From Lapidilactobacillus concavus DSM 17758 (GTDB lineage Bacteria; Bacillota; Bacilli; Lactobacillales; Lactobacillaceae), in contig NZ_AZFX01000036.1 in NCBI RefSeq assembly GCF_001435835.1, forward strand, positions 100,939 to 164,938: a stretch of 64,000 nt of DNA, given 5' to 3'. Shown piece by piece: positions 18,350 to 26,290 of this stretch. The notes under the pieces are model-generated. The model was not told where the DNA came from. It worked only from the letters and a program-made list of their open reading frames with translations, and ran no database searches. The position numbers and the translations under genes are program-made. The number at the start of each line of letters is the position of its first letter. Positions within the stretch are counted from its first letter, which is position 1.

Positions 18350-18392
18350 CCAACCTCAATTGGCTCAGTCAGACTAGAAACAGGCATCAAAC

Positions 18393-18460
18393 AAAAATGA
18401 ACCCGCCATCTTAGTGAGTCGATCGTTGACGCGATCACTAAGATGACGGGTTCATTTTTT
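18393..18460. terminator. Strong bidirectional terminator between fni and HTH gene
   Basis: A 25-base arm beginning AAAAATGAACCCG (18393-18417) pairs almost perfectly with 18435-18459 across a 17-base loop. A-run and T-run flanks make it usable on both strands. It separates convergent transcription of the mevalonate operon and the HTH/DUF2975 pair. Confidence 0.92.
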
Positions 18461-18473
18461 CGTGGATCGATGT

Positions 18474-18692
18474 TTACGGTGCAGTTCGTGACTGCTGATA
18501 CGCGAGTAAGTCTCCCGGTTGGCATTGCAACACCTCACAGATCTTAGCAAGCGTTGAAAAGCGGATGGCTTTGGCTTTCCCGTTTTTTAACACCGAGAGA
18601 TTGGCCATCGTGATGCCAACTTTTTCGGAAAGTTCCGTCACACTCATCTTTCGTTCGGCGAGTAAAACATCCAGATTGATGATGATTGCCAT
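18474..18692 (-). CDS. XRE-family transcriptional regulator (YozG-like)
   Basis: A compact 72-residue Cro/CI-type helix-turn-helix protein with little beyond the DNA-binding domain: MSVTELSEKVGITMANLSVLKNGKAKAIRF, with the recognition helix near residues 27-37. Small regulators of this type are regularly encoded next to DUF2975 membrane proteins. Here the upstream gene is exactly that, 15 bases away on the same strand. Likely a repressor or activator of its own operon; the target is not known. Confidence 0.88.
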   Translation of the reverse strand: MAIIINLDVLLAERKMSVTELSEKVGITMANLSVLKNGKAKAIRFSTLAKICEVLQCQPGDLLAYQQSRTAP

Positions 18693-18707
18693 TGTTCTAC
18701 CTCCCCC

Positions 18708-19178
18708 TTAGATGGTCAGACTGTTCTCAGTCTTGAGTTGAATTGCGGTGGTCAGCAGTTGTTCAAATACAGATGCAAAAACACCCACTGCGAACGGAAT
18801 GAAGACCACGCCTAATCCAAATAACATCAGACCAGGGGCATCATCCAACTGGGCACCCTCGTAAAAAAATGGCAGGATTCCGATGGCATCAATCCCGATA
18901 ATGTAGATTAATCGGCGAATGGCCCGAACAATCGGTAATGACTGTGGGGAGAAGACGTCATCACCTTGAATCAGATTTAAGAGTCGATTCAAGAAAAACG
19001 CCACCGTAATCAGTAAGGCTATCGCAATCCAAACCACGAGGAGAAATAACCAATCCGCCCAATGCATCGTTTGTTGTGGACTCGTGACAAATTGAGTCGT
19101 GATCAGACCTTCAATCATCAACACCACAAGCACGGCTAAGGCTAAAACAATTTTGAGAAAATACAATCTTTTTTTCAT
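18708..19178 (-). CDS. DUF2975 membrane protein
   Basis: A 156-residue integral membrane protein with four predicted helices: about residues 8-28, 45-67, 95-115 and 125-145. There is a short cytoplasmic loop between helices 2 and 3 (NLIQGDDVFSPQS) typical of DUF2975. Partner of the HTH gene immediately downstream. The family is proposed to sense a membrane or cell-surface signal and relay it to the regulator, which is unproven. The ATG at 19178 is used instead of the longer frame to 19244: it begins with a canonical MKKRLYFL signal, and the upstream extension would run over the promoter. Confidence 0.85.
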   Translation of the reverse strand: MKKRLYFLKIVLALAVLVVLMIEGLITTQFVTSPQQTMHWADWLFLLVVWIAIALLITVAFFLNRLLNLIQGDDVFSPQSLPIVRAIRRLIYIIGIDAIGILPFFYEGAQLDDAPGLMLFGLGVVFIPFAVGVFASVFEQLLTTAIQLKTENSLTI

Positions 19179-19215
19179 CACGAAACCTCGTTCCTTCAAG
19201 TGAATTGATAAGAAG

Positions 19216-19262
19216 ATCATACCAAATCGTTTTCCCTTTATCAATAAAAATATATCGATAAA
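19216..19262 (-). promoter_or_regulatory. Promoter and operator-like palindrome of the DUF2975-HTH operon
   Basis: TTGATA (rc at 19239-19244), a 17-base spacer and TATGAT (rc at 19216-19221) on the minus strand. An imperfect inverted repeat TTTATCAATA (19237-19246) / TATCGATAAA (19253-19262) covers the -35. That is a good place for autoregulation by the small HTH protein. Confidence 0.7.
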
Positions 19263-19285
19263 CGATAAAATTTAACTTTTAAAAA

Positions 19286-19308
19286 AAGCCAAGTTTTCCA
19301 CTTGGCTT
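19286..19308 (-). terminator. Intrinsic terminator of the rsmF transcript
   Basis: Stem AAGCCAAGT/ACTTGGCTT with a 5-base loop, followed on the minus strand by a run of T, 12 bases after the methyltransferase stop. Confidence 0.88.
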
Positions 19309-19319
19309 GCTTGAAATCA

Positions 19320-20798
19320 CTAAAATCTTAAGTTTTTTGGATAAAAGTTCTTCAACGTGCCATCGACGAGATAACCCCAACTGAAAATTCGTTGCTCTGA
19401 AGCGACTGGATACCAACCTTTAGTCAATTCAGTGTTCAATCGCAGTGCTTCGCCGTGCAAATAATGCTCAAGATCTGCATCAGCAAGCTCGACGACATGA
19501 ATAAACTCAGACACAGGCGTCGCCATCACGAGCGCGTGATTCGGGACGAAGCGTTGTTTACGAAACTCTCCGATCCAAAGTCCTCGACGGACAAACTTGA
19601 GTCCTGCATGATCCACAAGTTCAGCAGGTACGGCAAATAGTTGATCGCCATGCAGCTCGAGTTGCCACTTATCAGACAAACTCGCCCATACCGGTGTTTG
19701 AACGAAGGTTGCATTGATGAATTGCGACAATAAATCTTGCTGAACTCGATTCAAATGGATCTGCTGAGTCTGTGATTGAGAATTACCTCGTCCACGAGTG
19801 CCGCCACGTCGATTCTTTTGAGCCGTGCCTTTTTGACGTCGTGCGGGCTGACTGCTGTTAGTGCTAGCAGTTTCGGATTGCACTGCAATGGTCAGGTCGT
19901 GTGCTTGAAGCTTGACCATGAAATGGCCCTCGCCTCGTAAATGATGTGGCCAGAAACGGCGCGCATGACGCAATTGCTCGTTGCCGTCAGCCCATTCTGG
20001 ACGGCCAGTGTCAACATTCGGCCACGTCTGTTCTGGTGCAATTGTCGATAGCGCAGGATATTGTTCAAGCAGCCAGCTGATATTTTGTTCGTTTTCCTCT
20101 GGTGAAAACGTACACGTCGAATACACTAGTTGACCGTTTGGACGCAACATCTTCAATGCAGCCGTTAAAATCAGACGTTGGCGATCTTGACACTGCTGAA
20201 CATAATCTGGTGACCAGTATTGAGTCGCGTTGGGATCCTTCCGAAACATGCCCTCACCCGAACAGGGCGCGTCAATCACGATCAAGTCGAAAAAATGAGG
20301 TAATAATTCAGCGAGACGGTCAGGATCGTGATTCGTGACCACAACATGATTATCGCCAAAACGTTCGACATTTTCTGACAATACTTTAACCCGTTGACCG
20401 TCGATTTCGTTAGCAACTAATAAGCCGGTTTCAGCTAACAAACTGGCTAATTGAGTCGTCTTGCCACCCGGGGCAGCACAGAGATCGAGAACTCGCGTCT
20501 GCGGTTTGGGATCAGCCAATGCAGCCACCGCCTGAGCACTAGGTTCCTGGGAATAAACTGCACCTGACACTTGTGGCAATGAATGACCGCGACTCTTCCC
20601 ATAAAAGCCCAGTGGACTCCAAGGAATCCCTTCAAAATTCCGCTGATAATCAGCGAGCTGTTTTGAGGTCGTCTTCTTGGGATTGATTCGAAATCCGGTT
20701 TCTGCCGGTTGCTCAAAGCTCTCAAAAAAGGCCGGGGCTTCATCGGAGCCGAGTAATCGTTGATATTTTTCGATAAAGACTGCTGGTAATTCCATCAT
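19320..20798 (-). CDS. rsmF: RsmF/RsmB-family rRNA (cytosine-C5) methyltransferase
   Basis: A SAM-dependent m5C methyltransferase of the NOP2/RsmF group, acting on 16S rRNA. The SAM site LDLCAAPGGKTTQLASLL is near residue 105. The two catalytic cysteines lie in DAPCSGEGMFRKD and YSTCTFSPEENE. The C-terminal region (residues ~350-492) is the PUA-like extension of the RsmF/YebU type. At about residues 305-345 there is an unusual basic, Gly/Gln/Ser-rich linker (RRQKGTAQKNRRGGTRGRG), probably disordered. Which cytosine is modified cannot be told from sequence. The start overlaps the spacing region of the upstream permease-like gene (6 bases after its stop). Confidence 0.88.
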   Translation of the reverse strand: MMELPAVFIEKYQRLLGSDEAPAFFESFEQPAETGFRINPKKTTSKQLADYQRNFEGIPWSPLGFYGKSRGHSLPQVSGAVYSQEPSAQAVAALADPKPQTRVLDLCAAPGGKTTQLASLLAETGLLVANEIDGQRVKVLSENVERFGDNHVVVTNHDPDRLAELLPHFFDLIVIDAPCSGEGMFRKDPNATQYWSPDYVQQCQDRQRLILTAALKMLRPNGQLVYSTCTFSPEENEQNISWLLEQYPALSTIAPEQTWPNVDTGRPEWADGNEQLRHARRFWPHHLRGEGHFMVKLQAHDLTIAVQSETASTNSSQPARRQKGTAQKNRRGGTRGRGNSQSQTQQIHLNRVQQDLLSQFINATFVQTPVWASLSDKWQLELHGDQLFAVPAELVDHAGLKFVRRGLWIGEFRKQRFVPNHALVMATPVSEFIHVVELADADLEHYLHGEALRLNTELTKGWYPVASEQRIFSWGYLVDGTLKNFYPKNLRF

Positions 20799-20804
20799 TT
20801 CAAC

Positions 20805-21815
20805 TCAATCTTTCTTCTTGATAACCGCACGTAAATGCGCATAGTGCTTCGAATAACTCAGGTAGAGATAAATAACCAATGTGGCGAAGACATCAAATCC
20901 CACCAATAGCCAGAAAATCACGGCCGGCTGTTCGATTGATTGCACTCGCCAACCGATCAGCCAACCAATGACGGTTGCAAGGACGAGGTGCGTCGCGTAT
21001 TGACCAACCATGCTAAGTGACAATTGATTTTTGAAAAACGGCCGCATCTGGAAATTCTTCGTCGAGTAAATAATCAGATACCCTAAAATCCATGCCAAGA
21101 TGATCATTAGAACCATGATCAAAATCACCTGGGTCAAGATCATCCCTGAACGCTCGAACCACCCTTGTCGTTCACGCTTGACTGTTGAGACATCAACCAG
21201 ACGTTTGGTCGAATGGGCATTAAACAATCGTAATATCGACTTGGTGTCATGCTTCTGAGGCGTGGTTGGATCATAGATGATCCGAAAATCAGCTGTCCGC
21301 AAACTGCCAAGATCTGTCTGATTCGGCGACAACGAAATGAAGAGGTGATGATTAATTGCCGAGTCAGTTTTATCACCAGTCACACCGATGACCGCCAGAT
21401 AAGTCTCACGTAAATGATAATACATCTGCGATTGGGGCTGGTAGGCCTCTTTACTCAGGTCAGAACCCAGGATCACGAATGGCACCTTGGAACGATAATC
21501 ATTCTCGTTAAAGGTCCGTCCGGAAGTCAAAGGTAAGGTATAGCGCGTCTTTCCTTTGGCATAAACATACGATAGGTTAGCATCTTTACGACTGACGAGC
21601 TGCAGTTGAAAGTCAGTCACCGAATGCTTAGCCAGTTTTTGAATCGCAGTTTCGACAGATTGGTTCTTAGCCCCCGAAACAATCAAACTATTGACAGACA
21701 AGTCGTTTCGGTTGAGACGACTCTCATTATTGCGTTGCTCATTCTGCCGAAAACTGACAAAAATGAGTCCGCTGAGGACCACTAAAAGTAAGTCGATGAA
21801 AAGCTTTTTTTTCAT
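20805..21815 (-). CDS. Orphan MacB/FtsX-like membrane protein
   Basis: A 336-residue protein with the outline of a half ABC3 (FtsX-like) permease. It has an N-terminal helix (residues ~4-22), an extracytoplasmic MacB-core-like domain of about 190 residues (TSGRTFNENDY, PFVILGSDLSKEAY, LAVIGVTGDKTDSAINHHLF), and three C-terminal helices (about 232-255, 275-297 and 305-327). No ABC ATPase is encoded nearby, so it is either an orphan or works with a distant partner. The ATG at 21815 has GGAG about 10 bases upstream; the extension to 21875 would overlap the preceding methyltransferase. The call rests on layout rather than a strong motif. Confidence 0.68.
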   Translation of the reverse strand: MKKKLFIDLLLVVLSGLIFVSFRQNEQRNNESRLNRNDLSVNSLIVSGAKNQSVETAIQKLAKHSVTDFQLQLVSRKDANLSYVYAKGKTRYTLPLTSGRTFNENDYRSKVPFVILGSDLSKEAYQPQSQMYYHLRETYLAVIGVTGDKTDSAINHHLFISLSPNQTDLGSLRTADFRIIYDPTTPQKHDTKSILRLFNAHSTKRLVDVSTVKRERQGWFERSGMILTQVILIMVLMIILAWILGYLIIYSTKNFQMRPFFKNQLSLSMVGQYATHLVLATVIGWLIGWRVQSIEQPAVIFWLLVGFDVFATLVIYLYLSYSKHYAHLRAVIKKKD

Positions 21816-21837
21816 TCTGAATACGCTCCAAATCTGG

Positions 21838-22599
21838 TTAACGAAAAAGAAAAAGTCGTTCGGCAATCTGATCATGTTGCGGTAGATAACGATTGATCAG
21901 CTGAACCTGCGGCGAAAAACGTGGGGCTTGTGTTCGCCAAAATAGTTCACTATTCGTGACGCCAAATTTCTCGCCAATCACGAGTAAGTCCGGTTGTGGT
22001 GTTAGTTGACGAATCTGATTAAGCAACGCCCAATCCAGCGGATCACGATCTGGACTCCAACTCAGAATAATGGCGTCGACTTGTTGACCATACTTGGCGA
22101 CTGCTGCAGACGCCGTGAAGTTTTCCACGGGATAGACGAGATGGCGTCCAGTCACGTTCTCGCTTTGCCATGAAAAACTATCCGTTGCAATCACGGCTTG
22201 TCCTCGTTGGTGCAGCGCCTTTGACAACGCACCGTTGCCCGCCATCAGTTCTAGATAACGTCGACTCGGCCAATATTTAGACCAAATGTCGAGGGCTTGC
22301 TGGCTGATAAGCGTCCACTGACCGAAACGATATTGTAAGAACTTTCGAAAGTTTCGAAGCAAATGATCAATCGCAGCAAAATCCGTATCGATTTGGCGTT
22401 GTGATCGTTGCTGGCTAGCGGTTTCAATGAATAACCACCAATCGTCTTGGGTTAAGCCTAATCGAGGAAATGGTCGTGAAAGCAGCTGTTCGTTGCCGAT
22501 TTCATCCAGACAGCGATGCACTTCGTCAAGTTGCAGCTGTAAATTAAGGACTGCTGCGTATGGCTGTGTCAGTTCTGATAAACGTGTTAAATAATCCAT
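21838..22599 (-). CDS. Class I SAM-dependent methyltransferase of unknown target
   Basis: A 253-residue protein. A helical N-terminal half (residues ~1-105) is followed by a Rossmann-type SAM-binding segment RYLELMAGNGALSKALHQRG near residues 112-131, then VIATDSFSW and VDAIILSWSPDRDPLDW, where the acidic and aromatic positions of motifs II-IV are expected. No target-specific motif was recognised. The stop lies 22 bases upstream of the permease-like gene, so the two are probably co-transcribed. The promoter places the predicted transcript start at, or one base from, the ATG, and I see no ribosome site. Confidence 0.75.
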   Translation of the reverse strand: MDYLTRLSELTQPYAAVLNLQLQLDEVHRCLDEIGNEQLLSRPFPRLGLTQDDWWLFIETASQQRSQRQIDTDFAAIDHLLRNFRKFLQYRFGQWTLISQQALDIWSKYWPSRRYLELMAGNGALSKALHQRGQAVIATDSFSWQSENVTGRHLVYPVENFTASAAVAKYGQQVDAIILSWSPDRDPLDWALLNQIRQLTPQPDLLVIGEKFGVTNSELFWRTQAPRFSPQVQLINRYLPQHDQIAERLFLFR

Positions 22600-22606
22600 A
22601 GCCTAT

Positions 22607-22635
22607 ATTTTAGCGAACCAGCCCAAAAATAGCAA
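22607..22635 (-). promoter_or_regulatory. Promoter of the methyltransferase gene, possibly leaderless mRNA
   Basis: TTGCTA (rc at 22630-22635), a 17-base spacer and TAAAAT (rc at 22607-22612). A start about 7 bases past the -10 would fall near 22600, with the ATG at 22599. Confidence 0.6.
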
Positions 22636-22692
22636 AAAATCCCCGTGATTTTACGGAATTAATACGAATTTGATGAATTGCAACTGTAAATT

Positions 22693-22713
22693 TGTAACCG
22701 GTTACGTTACAAT
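22693..22713 (+). promoter_or_regulatory. cre-like palindrome over the promoter of the threonine-synthase-like gene
   Basis: GTAACCGGTTAC (22694-22705) is a perfect 12-base palindrome. TGTAACCGGTTACG (22693-22706) matches the CcpA cre consensus TGWAANCGNTNWCA at all but the last position. It abuts a -10-like TACAAT at 22708-22713. TTGTAAC and GTTACAA also form a second, overlapping inverted repeat. CcpA or another LacI-type regulator would block the promoter from here. Confidence 0.6.
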
Positions 22714-22775
22714 GGACCTGAGTGAGTACCTGACTTCACAACCTGAATGTTAACTAATAAGAAGGATGCGATTAA

Positions 22776-24101
22776 ATGAACGATCAAGTGACAACACCAT
22801 CAACAAATAACGGTTCATCCCGATTCTGGCAACCTGTTGATCAACTGACACTCGCCGACCAACCACCACTTTCAAACGACGACACGGCCGAGACGGCTTC
22901 AATTTTGAAAACAGTTGTTGCCGCCTTCATGCCAGAATTATCACCAGGACAAGTCGAAGACGCCATCCAAATTGCACTTGCGAATACCTTCAAACAAAAG
23001 AAATTGGCGACCTGGGTCACTTTTGATCACGTGCTTGGTCATGAAGACGACCCCGCCTCTGAAGTAAGCTTTGGTGAAATGTTTCATGGCGCAACGATGA
23101 CGCTAGCCGATATCGCCAGTCTGTTGATGACCACTTTCGCCGATAAATTAATAACTACACAGCATGTCTTCGTCAGCACTAACCCTGATCTATTGATTGC
23201 GTTAGGCCATCAACTGACCTCGGCGCAGAAGTTGTTGGGAATTGTCGACGGAAGTCAGTTAGATACCTTCAGACAAATTGAGCTGAACGCAATCGCCGAC
23301 CAAGCGAATTGTCAGATTTTCGATAGCTCATCACCTACCACAGCATGCGTTGAGTTAACGAGCCATGAAAATTTGCAAGTGGTTGATGTTGATGAGTTGC
23401 TGAGTTTGATGCCTGTTGTCGCAGCGTTACGACAATTGTTAGTCGACGCGCCTACCAATCAACCACTCGATTTGGCAATCGACGCTGATCACTTAGAACT
23501 CGCTGTCGCCGCTGGTTATGCGAACACGTTGAATAGCGCCGGTACCCAATTCGGACATATCAACGTTAGCACATTGGCCCAGACGCCCTTTGCACGACTA
23601 ATCGCTGGTGAATCAGTCCGGCTACCTCAAGCCACACAACATTTATTGAACGCGCTCATGCATCAGTTACTGCCAGATGCAACGCCATCGATTGAATTTG
23701 ACGCCGGTCAACTTCAGCGGTTAATGACAGCCCAAGACTTTTGCACGTTTGAAGTCGTTTTTAAGGGACAAGCAAAACAGACGATCAAGCAATTTCAAAT
23801 GGCAACAAATTACACGATAGGTGTGACAACGGCAGTTGCTGCCACCCCGCTCCTTCTCGCAAATAAAAAGAGCGACCACAAACAACTTGTGATCGCCCCA
23901 CTTGATGCTTATTTAACCCCTGAATTTGTGCTGGAGAGCATTACCGGACGCGATGATGGTAAACGAGATTTTGAATCTATCCAAATTCTACGCCAGATCA
24001 TCAACGCAAAGCCGCCACGCGCAATGACACGACTCAAATCAATCGAGCTGGCACCAATTCCACCCCTAGATCTCGATGAAATTCATACCTGGTTAAATTA
24101 A
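22776..24101 (+). CDS. Threonine-synthase-like protein without the PLP lysine
   Basis: A 441-residue protein related to threonine synthase by layout. The N-terminal helical part ends in VEDAIQIALANTFKQKKLATW, as in ThrC. Residues 103-112 (FHGATMTLAD) align with the ThrC signature FHGPTLAFKD, whose lysine binds pyridoxal phosphate; here that position is Ala111. The following SGDTG phosphate loop is also gone (VFVSTNPDLL). The C-terminal half keeps YTIGVTTAVAATPLL, which recalls the PHTAVGLAA segment. The frame is intact, with a normal ribosome site (AAGGATG) and codon use, so it is a maintained gene and not a decayed one. It likely lacks synthase activity and has some other role. The homology was read by eye and needs a profile search. 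Confidence 0.6.
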   Translation: MNDQVTTPSTNNGSSRFWQPVDQLTLADQPPLSNDDTAETASILKTVVAAFMPELSPGQVEDAIQIALANTFKQKKLATWVTFDHVLGHEDDPASEVSFGEMFHGATMTLADIASLLMTTFADKLITTQHVFVSTNPDLLIALGHQLTSAQKLLGIVDGSQLDTFRQIELNAIADQANCQIFDSSSPTTACVELTSHENLQVVDVDELLSLMPVVAALRQLLVDAPTNQPLDLAIDADHLELAVAAGYANTLNSAGTQFGHINVSTLAQTPFARLIAGESVRLPQATQHLLNALMHQLLPDATPSIEFDAGQLQRLMTAQDFCTFEVVFKGQAKQTIKQFQMATNYTIGVTTAVAATPLLLANKKSDHKQLVIAPLDAYLTPEFVLESITGRDDGKRDFESIQILRQIINAKPPRAMTRLKSIELAPIPPLDLDEIHTWLN

Positions 24102-24418
24102 TAGATTCCCTGACCTTTTTCGTCGATGATGGGATCATTAAAGTTTCGGCGATAATAGTTGACATCAATCACCTTGTATTTGTTATTGGTGAACTTAGCG
24201 ATGATCCGGCCCTCTTGTACTGGGGACCAGCCTTCGCTCCCAAGAACAACCAATTGATGATTAATGATATCGGCCTTCTTACCGAAATCTTCACCGAAGA
24301 ATTGTTCGATAGTCTCTTTGCTAGTCTTGGCCGTGTATGGCAAGAAATAAGTCATTTTAGCGGTCGAAAAAGCGGCAAACTCTGTTGTTGGAAAATTGGC
24401 TAATTCATTAACTTCCAT
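24098..24418 (-). CDS. Hypothetical 106-residue protein
   Basis: I do not recognise this family. It is soluble, with no signal or membrane segment, and contains FFGEDFGKKADIINHQLVVLGSEGW and KYKVIDVNYYRRNFNDP. The ribosome site AGGTG lies 5 bases before the ATG. Its stop overlaps the stop of the threonine-synthase-like gene on the other strand by 3-4 bases, so the two are convergent with no room for a terminator between them. Confidence 0.75.
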   Translation of the reverse strand: MEVNELANFPTTEFAAFSTAKMTYFLPYTAKTSKETIEQFFGEDFGKKADIINHQLVVLGSEGWSPVQEGRIIAKFTNNKYKVIDVNYYRRNFNDPIIDEKGQGIY

Positions 24419-24494
24419 TTTTTCACCTGTTTTACTTTCTCTATTTTTCTGATTAATGGTAAAATTAACCTGTGCTACTCAAGGAGGTTTTGAT

Positions 24495-24680
24495 ATGTCA
24501 TTGTCAAAAATTGCAGAAGAATTAATCGACTTACAGAAACGCAAGGAATTAACCGATACACAAATTGCGTTTGAAAGTCACTTCAGTGTCGAGAAGATTC
24601 ACCAGATCAAGGCTGGAGAACTCGAACCAAGTCAAGAAGACATCGATCATTTGACTGCATACTTAGCAAGCAAAAAGTAA
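24495..24680 (+). CDS. Small XRE/HTH-like protein (LBP_cg2779-type)
   Basis: A 61-residue protein from the ATG at 24495, which has a textbook AAGGAGG 7 bases upstream; the open frame begins 13 codons earlier but without a ribosome site. The sequence LTDTQIAFESHFSVEKIHQIKAGELEPSQEDI has the spacing of a helix-turn-helix. It resembles small lactobacillar proteins named after LBP_cg2779. Target unknown. A terminator follows directly. Confidence 0.75.
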   Translation: MSLSKIAEELIDLQKRKELTDTQIAFESHFSVEKIHQIKAGELEPSQEDIDHLTAYLASKK

Positions 24681-24698
24681 TTTTACCAAATTCATCAG

Positions 24699-24723
24699 CG
24701 ACCTCACTGGGGGTCGTTTTTTT
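24699..24723 (+). terminator. Intrinsic terminator after the small HTH gene
   Basis: CGACC at 24699-24703 pairs with GGTCG at 24712-24716, followed by seven T. It lies 18 bases after the stop. Confidence 0.75.
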
Positions 24724-24807
24724 GTATCACCTAAAAAACATCACGAGATTGATCGATTATTATGAAAAGCCCGTACTCACTAGAAGCGGAACATACTCAA
24801 GCGAGGA

Positions 24808-25119
24808 TCAACCGATTCCGAGCGAGATGCGAGCATAGCGACTCATCATCTCCGGCGTCCACTGCGGATACCAGACCAATTCGATATCAACATCATCAAC
24901 TTCAGGCAAAACCTTAAGCGCGGTATTGATCTGATCGGACAAATAATCGGTCAACGGACAGCCCATCGTGGTCAACGTCATATTGACGGTCGCCAAACCA
25001 TCTTCATCTAAGTCAACGTCATAAACCAGGCCCAAGTTAACGATATCGATACCCAATTCGGGATCAATCACGTTTTCGAGGGCGGTCAATATTTTTTCTT
25101 TCTGTTCATCAGTGGCCAT
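24808..25119 (-). CDS. Metal-sulfur cluster assembly factor (MIP18/SufT-like, DUF59)
   Basis: A 103-residue protein of the PaaD/MIP18 family, which helps insert or traffic Fe-S clusters. It has the family landmarks VIDPELGIDIVNLGLVYDV, MTLTTMGCPLTDYL with the conserved cysteine near residue 54, and VELVWYP-type strand DIELVWYPQWTPEMMS. The ribosome site GGGAG is 7 bases before the ATG. It is monocistronic here, with no suf genes adjacent. Confidence 0.9.
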   Translation of the reverse strand: MATDEQKEKILTALENVIDPELGIDIVNLGLVYDVDLDEDGLATVNMTLTTMGCPLTDYLSDQINTALKVLPEVDDVDIELVWYPQWTPEMMSRYARISLGIG

Positions 25120-25357
25120 AAACTCACTCCCTGTCCCCGATTATACCGAGAAAAGGATCAAAGAGCAACGGAAATCAGTCCAAAGCTTCAACCAGTGCAT
25201 CCCCTGGAATTCATGAGATGATCAGCAGTTTATTGACGTCGGGCTTTATTGCACGAGGTTTTTTTGATAAAATGAGATAATATGTATTTTTAGCTTCGAC
25301 CTCGCCCTAAAAATTGGCTCGTCGAATGAAATTAAACCATTTCAGAGGACATTTAAA

Positions 25358-26161
25358 ATGACAAAAAAATTAATTGCACTTGATCTAGATGGCACCACCT
25401 TGAATAATCAATCTCAAATCAGTTCACGAACGGCTGCAGTACTGAAAAAAGCGGAAGATGCAGGCAATATCGTGGCAATTGCGACCGGTCGCCCGAATCG
25501 GATTAGCGTCAATTATTATCACGATCTCCGACTGAAAAGCCCGATGGTCAACTTTAACGGTGGTTTGATCCACGTTCCCGATCAAGAATGGGCCGGCGAG
25601 AAAAGTTCAACGATCCCACGTGATCTCGTCTTTGATGTGCTAAAGATGAAGCAAGATTTGCCAATCCACATGGTTGCTGCGGAAGGTAAAAACTTCCTCT
25701 TCGCCGATCAAATCGTCGATCTTGATATTGGCTTCTTCCCGACCACATTGAAGAGCAATCAAATCCTGAGTGAGCAGTCGTTACAAACCAATCCAACTTC
25801 GTTGACGATTTTTGTTGATAATCAGGATCAACCTGCCATCAAAACTTTCTTGAAACAGAAATATCCACATATTGAATTGAATAGCTGGGGTGGGCAAGTG
25901 AATGCCATCGAAATCGTCCATGAAGGCATCAACAAATATGCCGGCGTCCAATATGTTGCTGACTATTTCAACATTCCGAACGCCGATATTATTGCATTTG
26001 GTGACGAATCGAATGACTTGGAAATGTTAACCAATGTCGGCTGGGGCGTTGCCATGGCTAACGGGACCTCCGCCATCAAAAAAGCAGCCAACGATATTAC
26101 GACGTTGAACAACAATCAGGATGGCTTAGCCGATTATTTGGCCCAATATCTAGCCATCTAG
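25358..26161 (+). CDS. Cof-type HAD-IIB family phosphatase
   Basis: A 267-residue HAD hydrolase that dephosphorylates small phosphorylated metabolites such as sugar phosphates or flavin precursors; the exact substrate cannot be read. Motif I is LIALDLDGTTL (nucleophile Asp at residue 8). ATGRPNRI gives motif II, K173-type lysine falls in the segment before YVADYFNI, and IIAFGDESNDLEML gives motif IV. The C2B cap lies between residues ~85 and 185. A ribosome site AGAGGAC precedes the ATG. It is a single gene between divergent and convergent neighbours. Confidence 0.9.
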   Translation: MTKKLIALDLDGTTLNNQSQISSRTAAVLKKAEDAGNIVAIATGRPNRISVNYYHDLRLKSPMVNFNGGLIHVPDQEWAGEKSSTIPRDLVFDVLKMKQDLPIHMVAAEGKNFLFADQIVDLDIGFFPTTLKSNQILSEQSLQTNPTSLTIFVDNQDQPAIKTFLKQKYPHIELNSWGGQVNAIEIVHEGINKYAGVQYVADYFNIPNADIIAFGDESNDLEMLTNVGWGVAMANGTSAIKKAANDITTLNNNQDGLADYLAQYLAI

Positions 26162-26226
26162 GCGGCCTTCGTGCATTCTTGAGACGCGCGGTTCTGGTCT
26201 GCTGGAAACAATTGATGACATCAAAA

Positions 26227-26254
26227 AAACACAGCGGTTGATCACCGTGTGTTT
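26227..26254 (-). terminator. Terminator of the tautomerase gene
   Basis: The stem AACACA-GCGGT/ACCG-TGTGTT (one bulge) is followed on the minus strand by seven T. It lies about 37 bases past the tautomerase stop. Confidence 0.75.
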
Positions 26255-26290
26255 AATCAGTGACATTCAAAATTGTTGATGCCCAATGAA

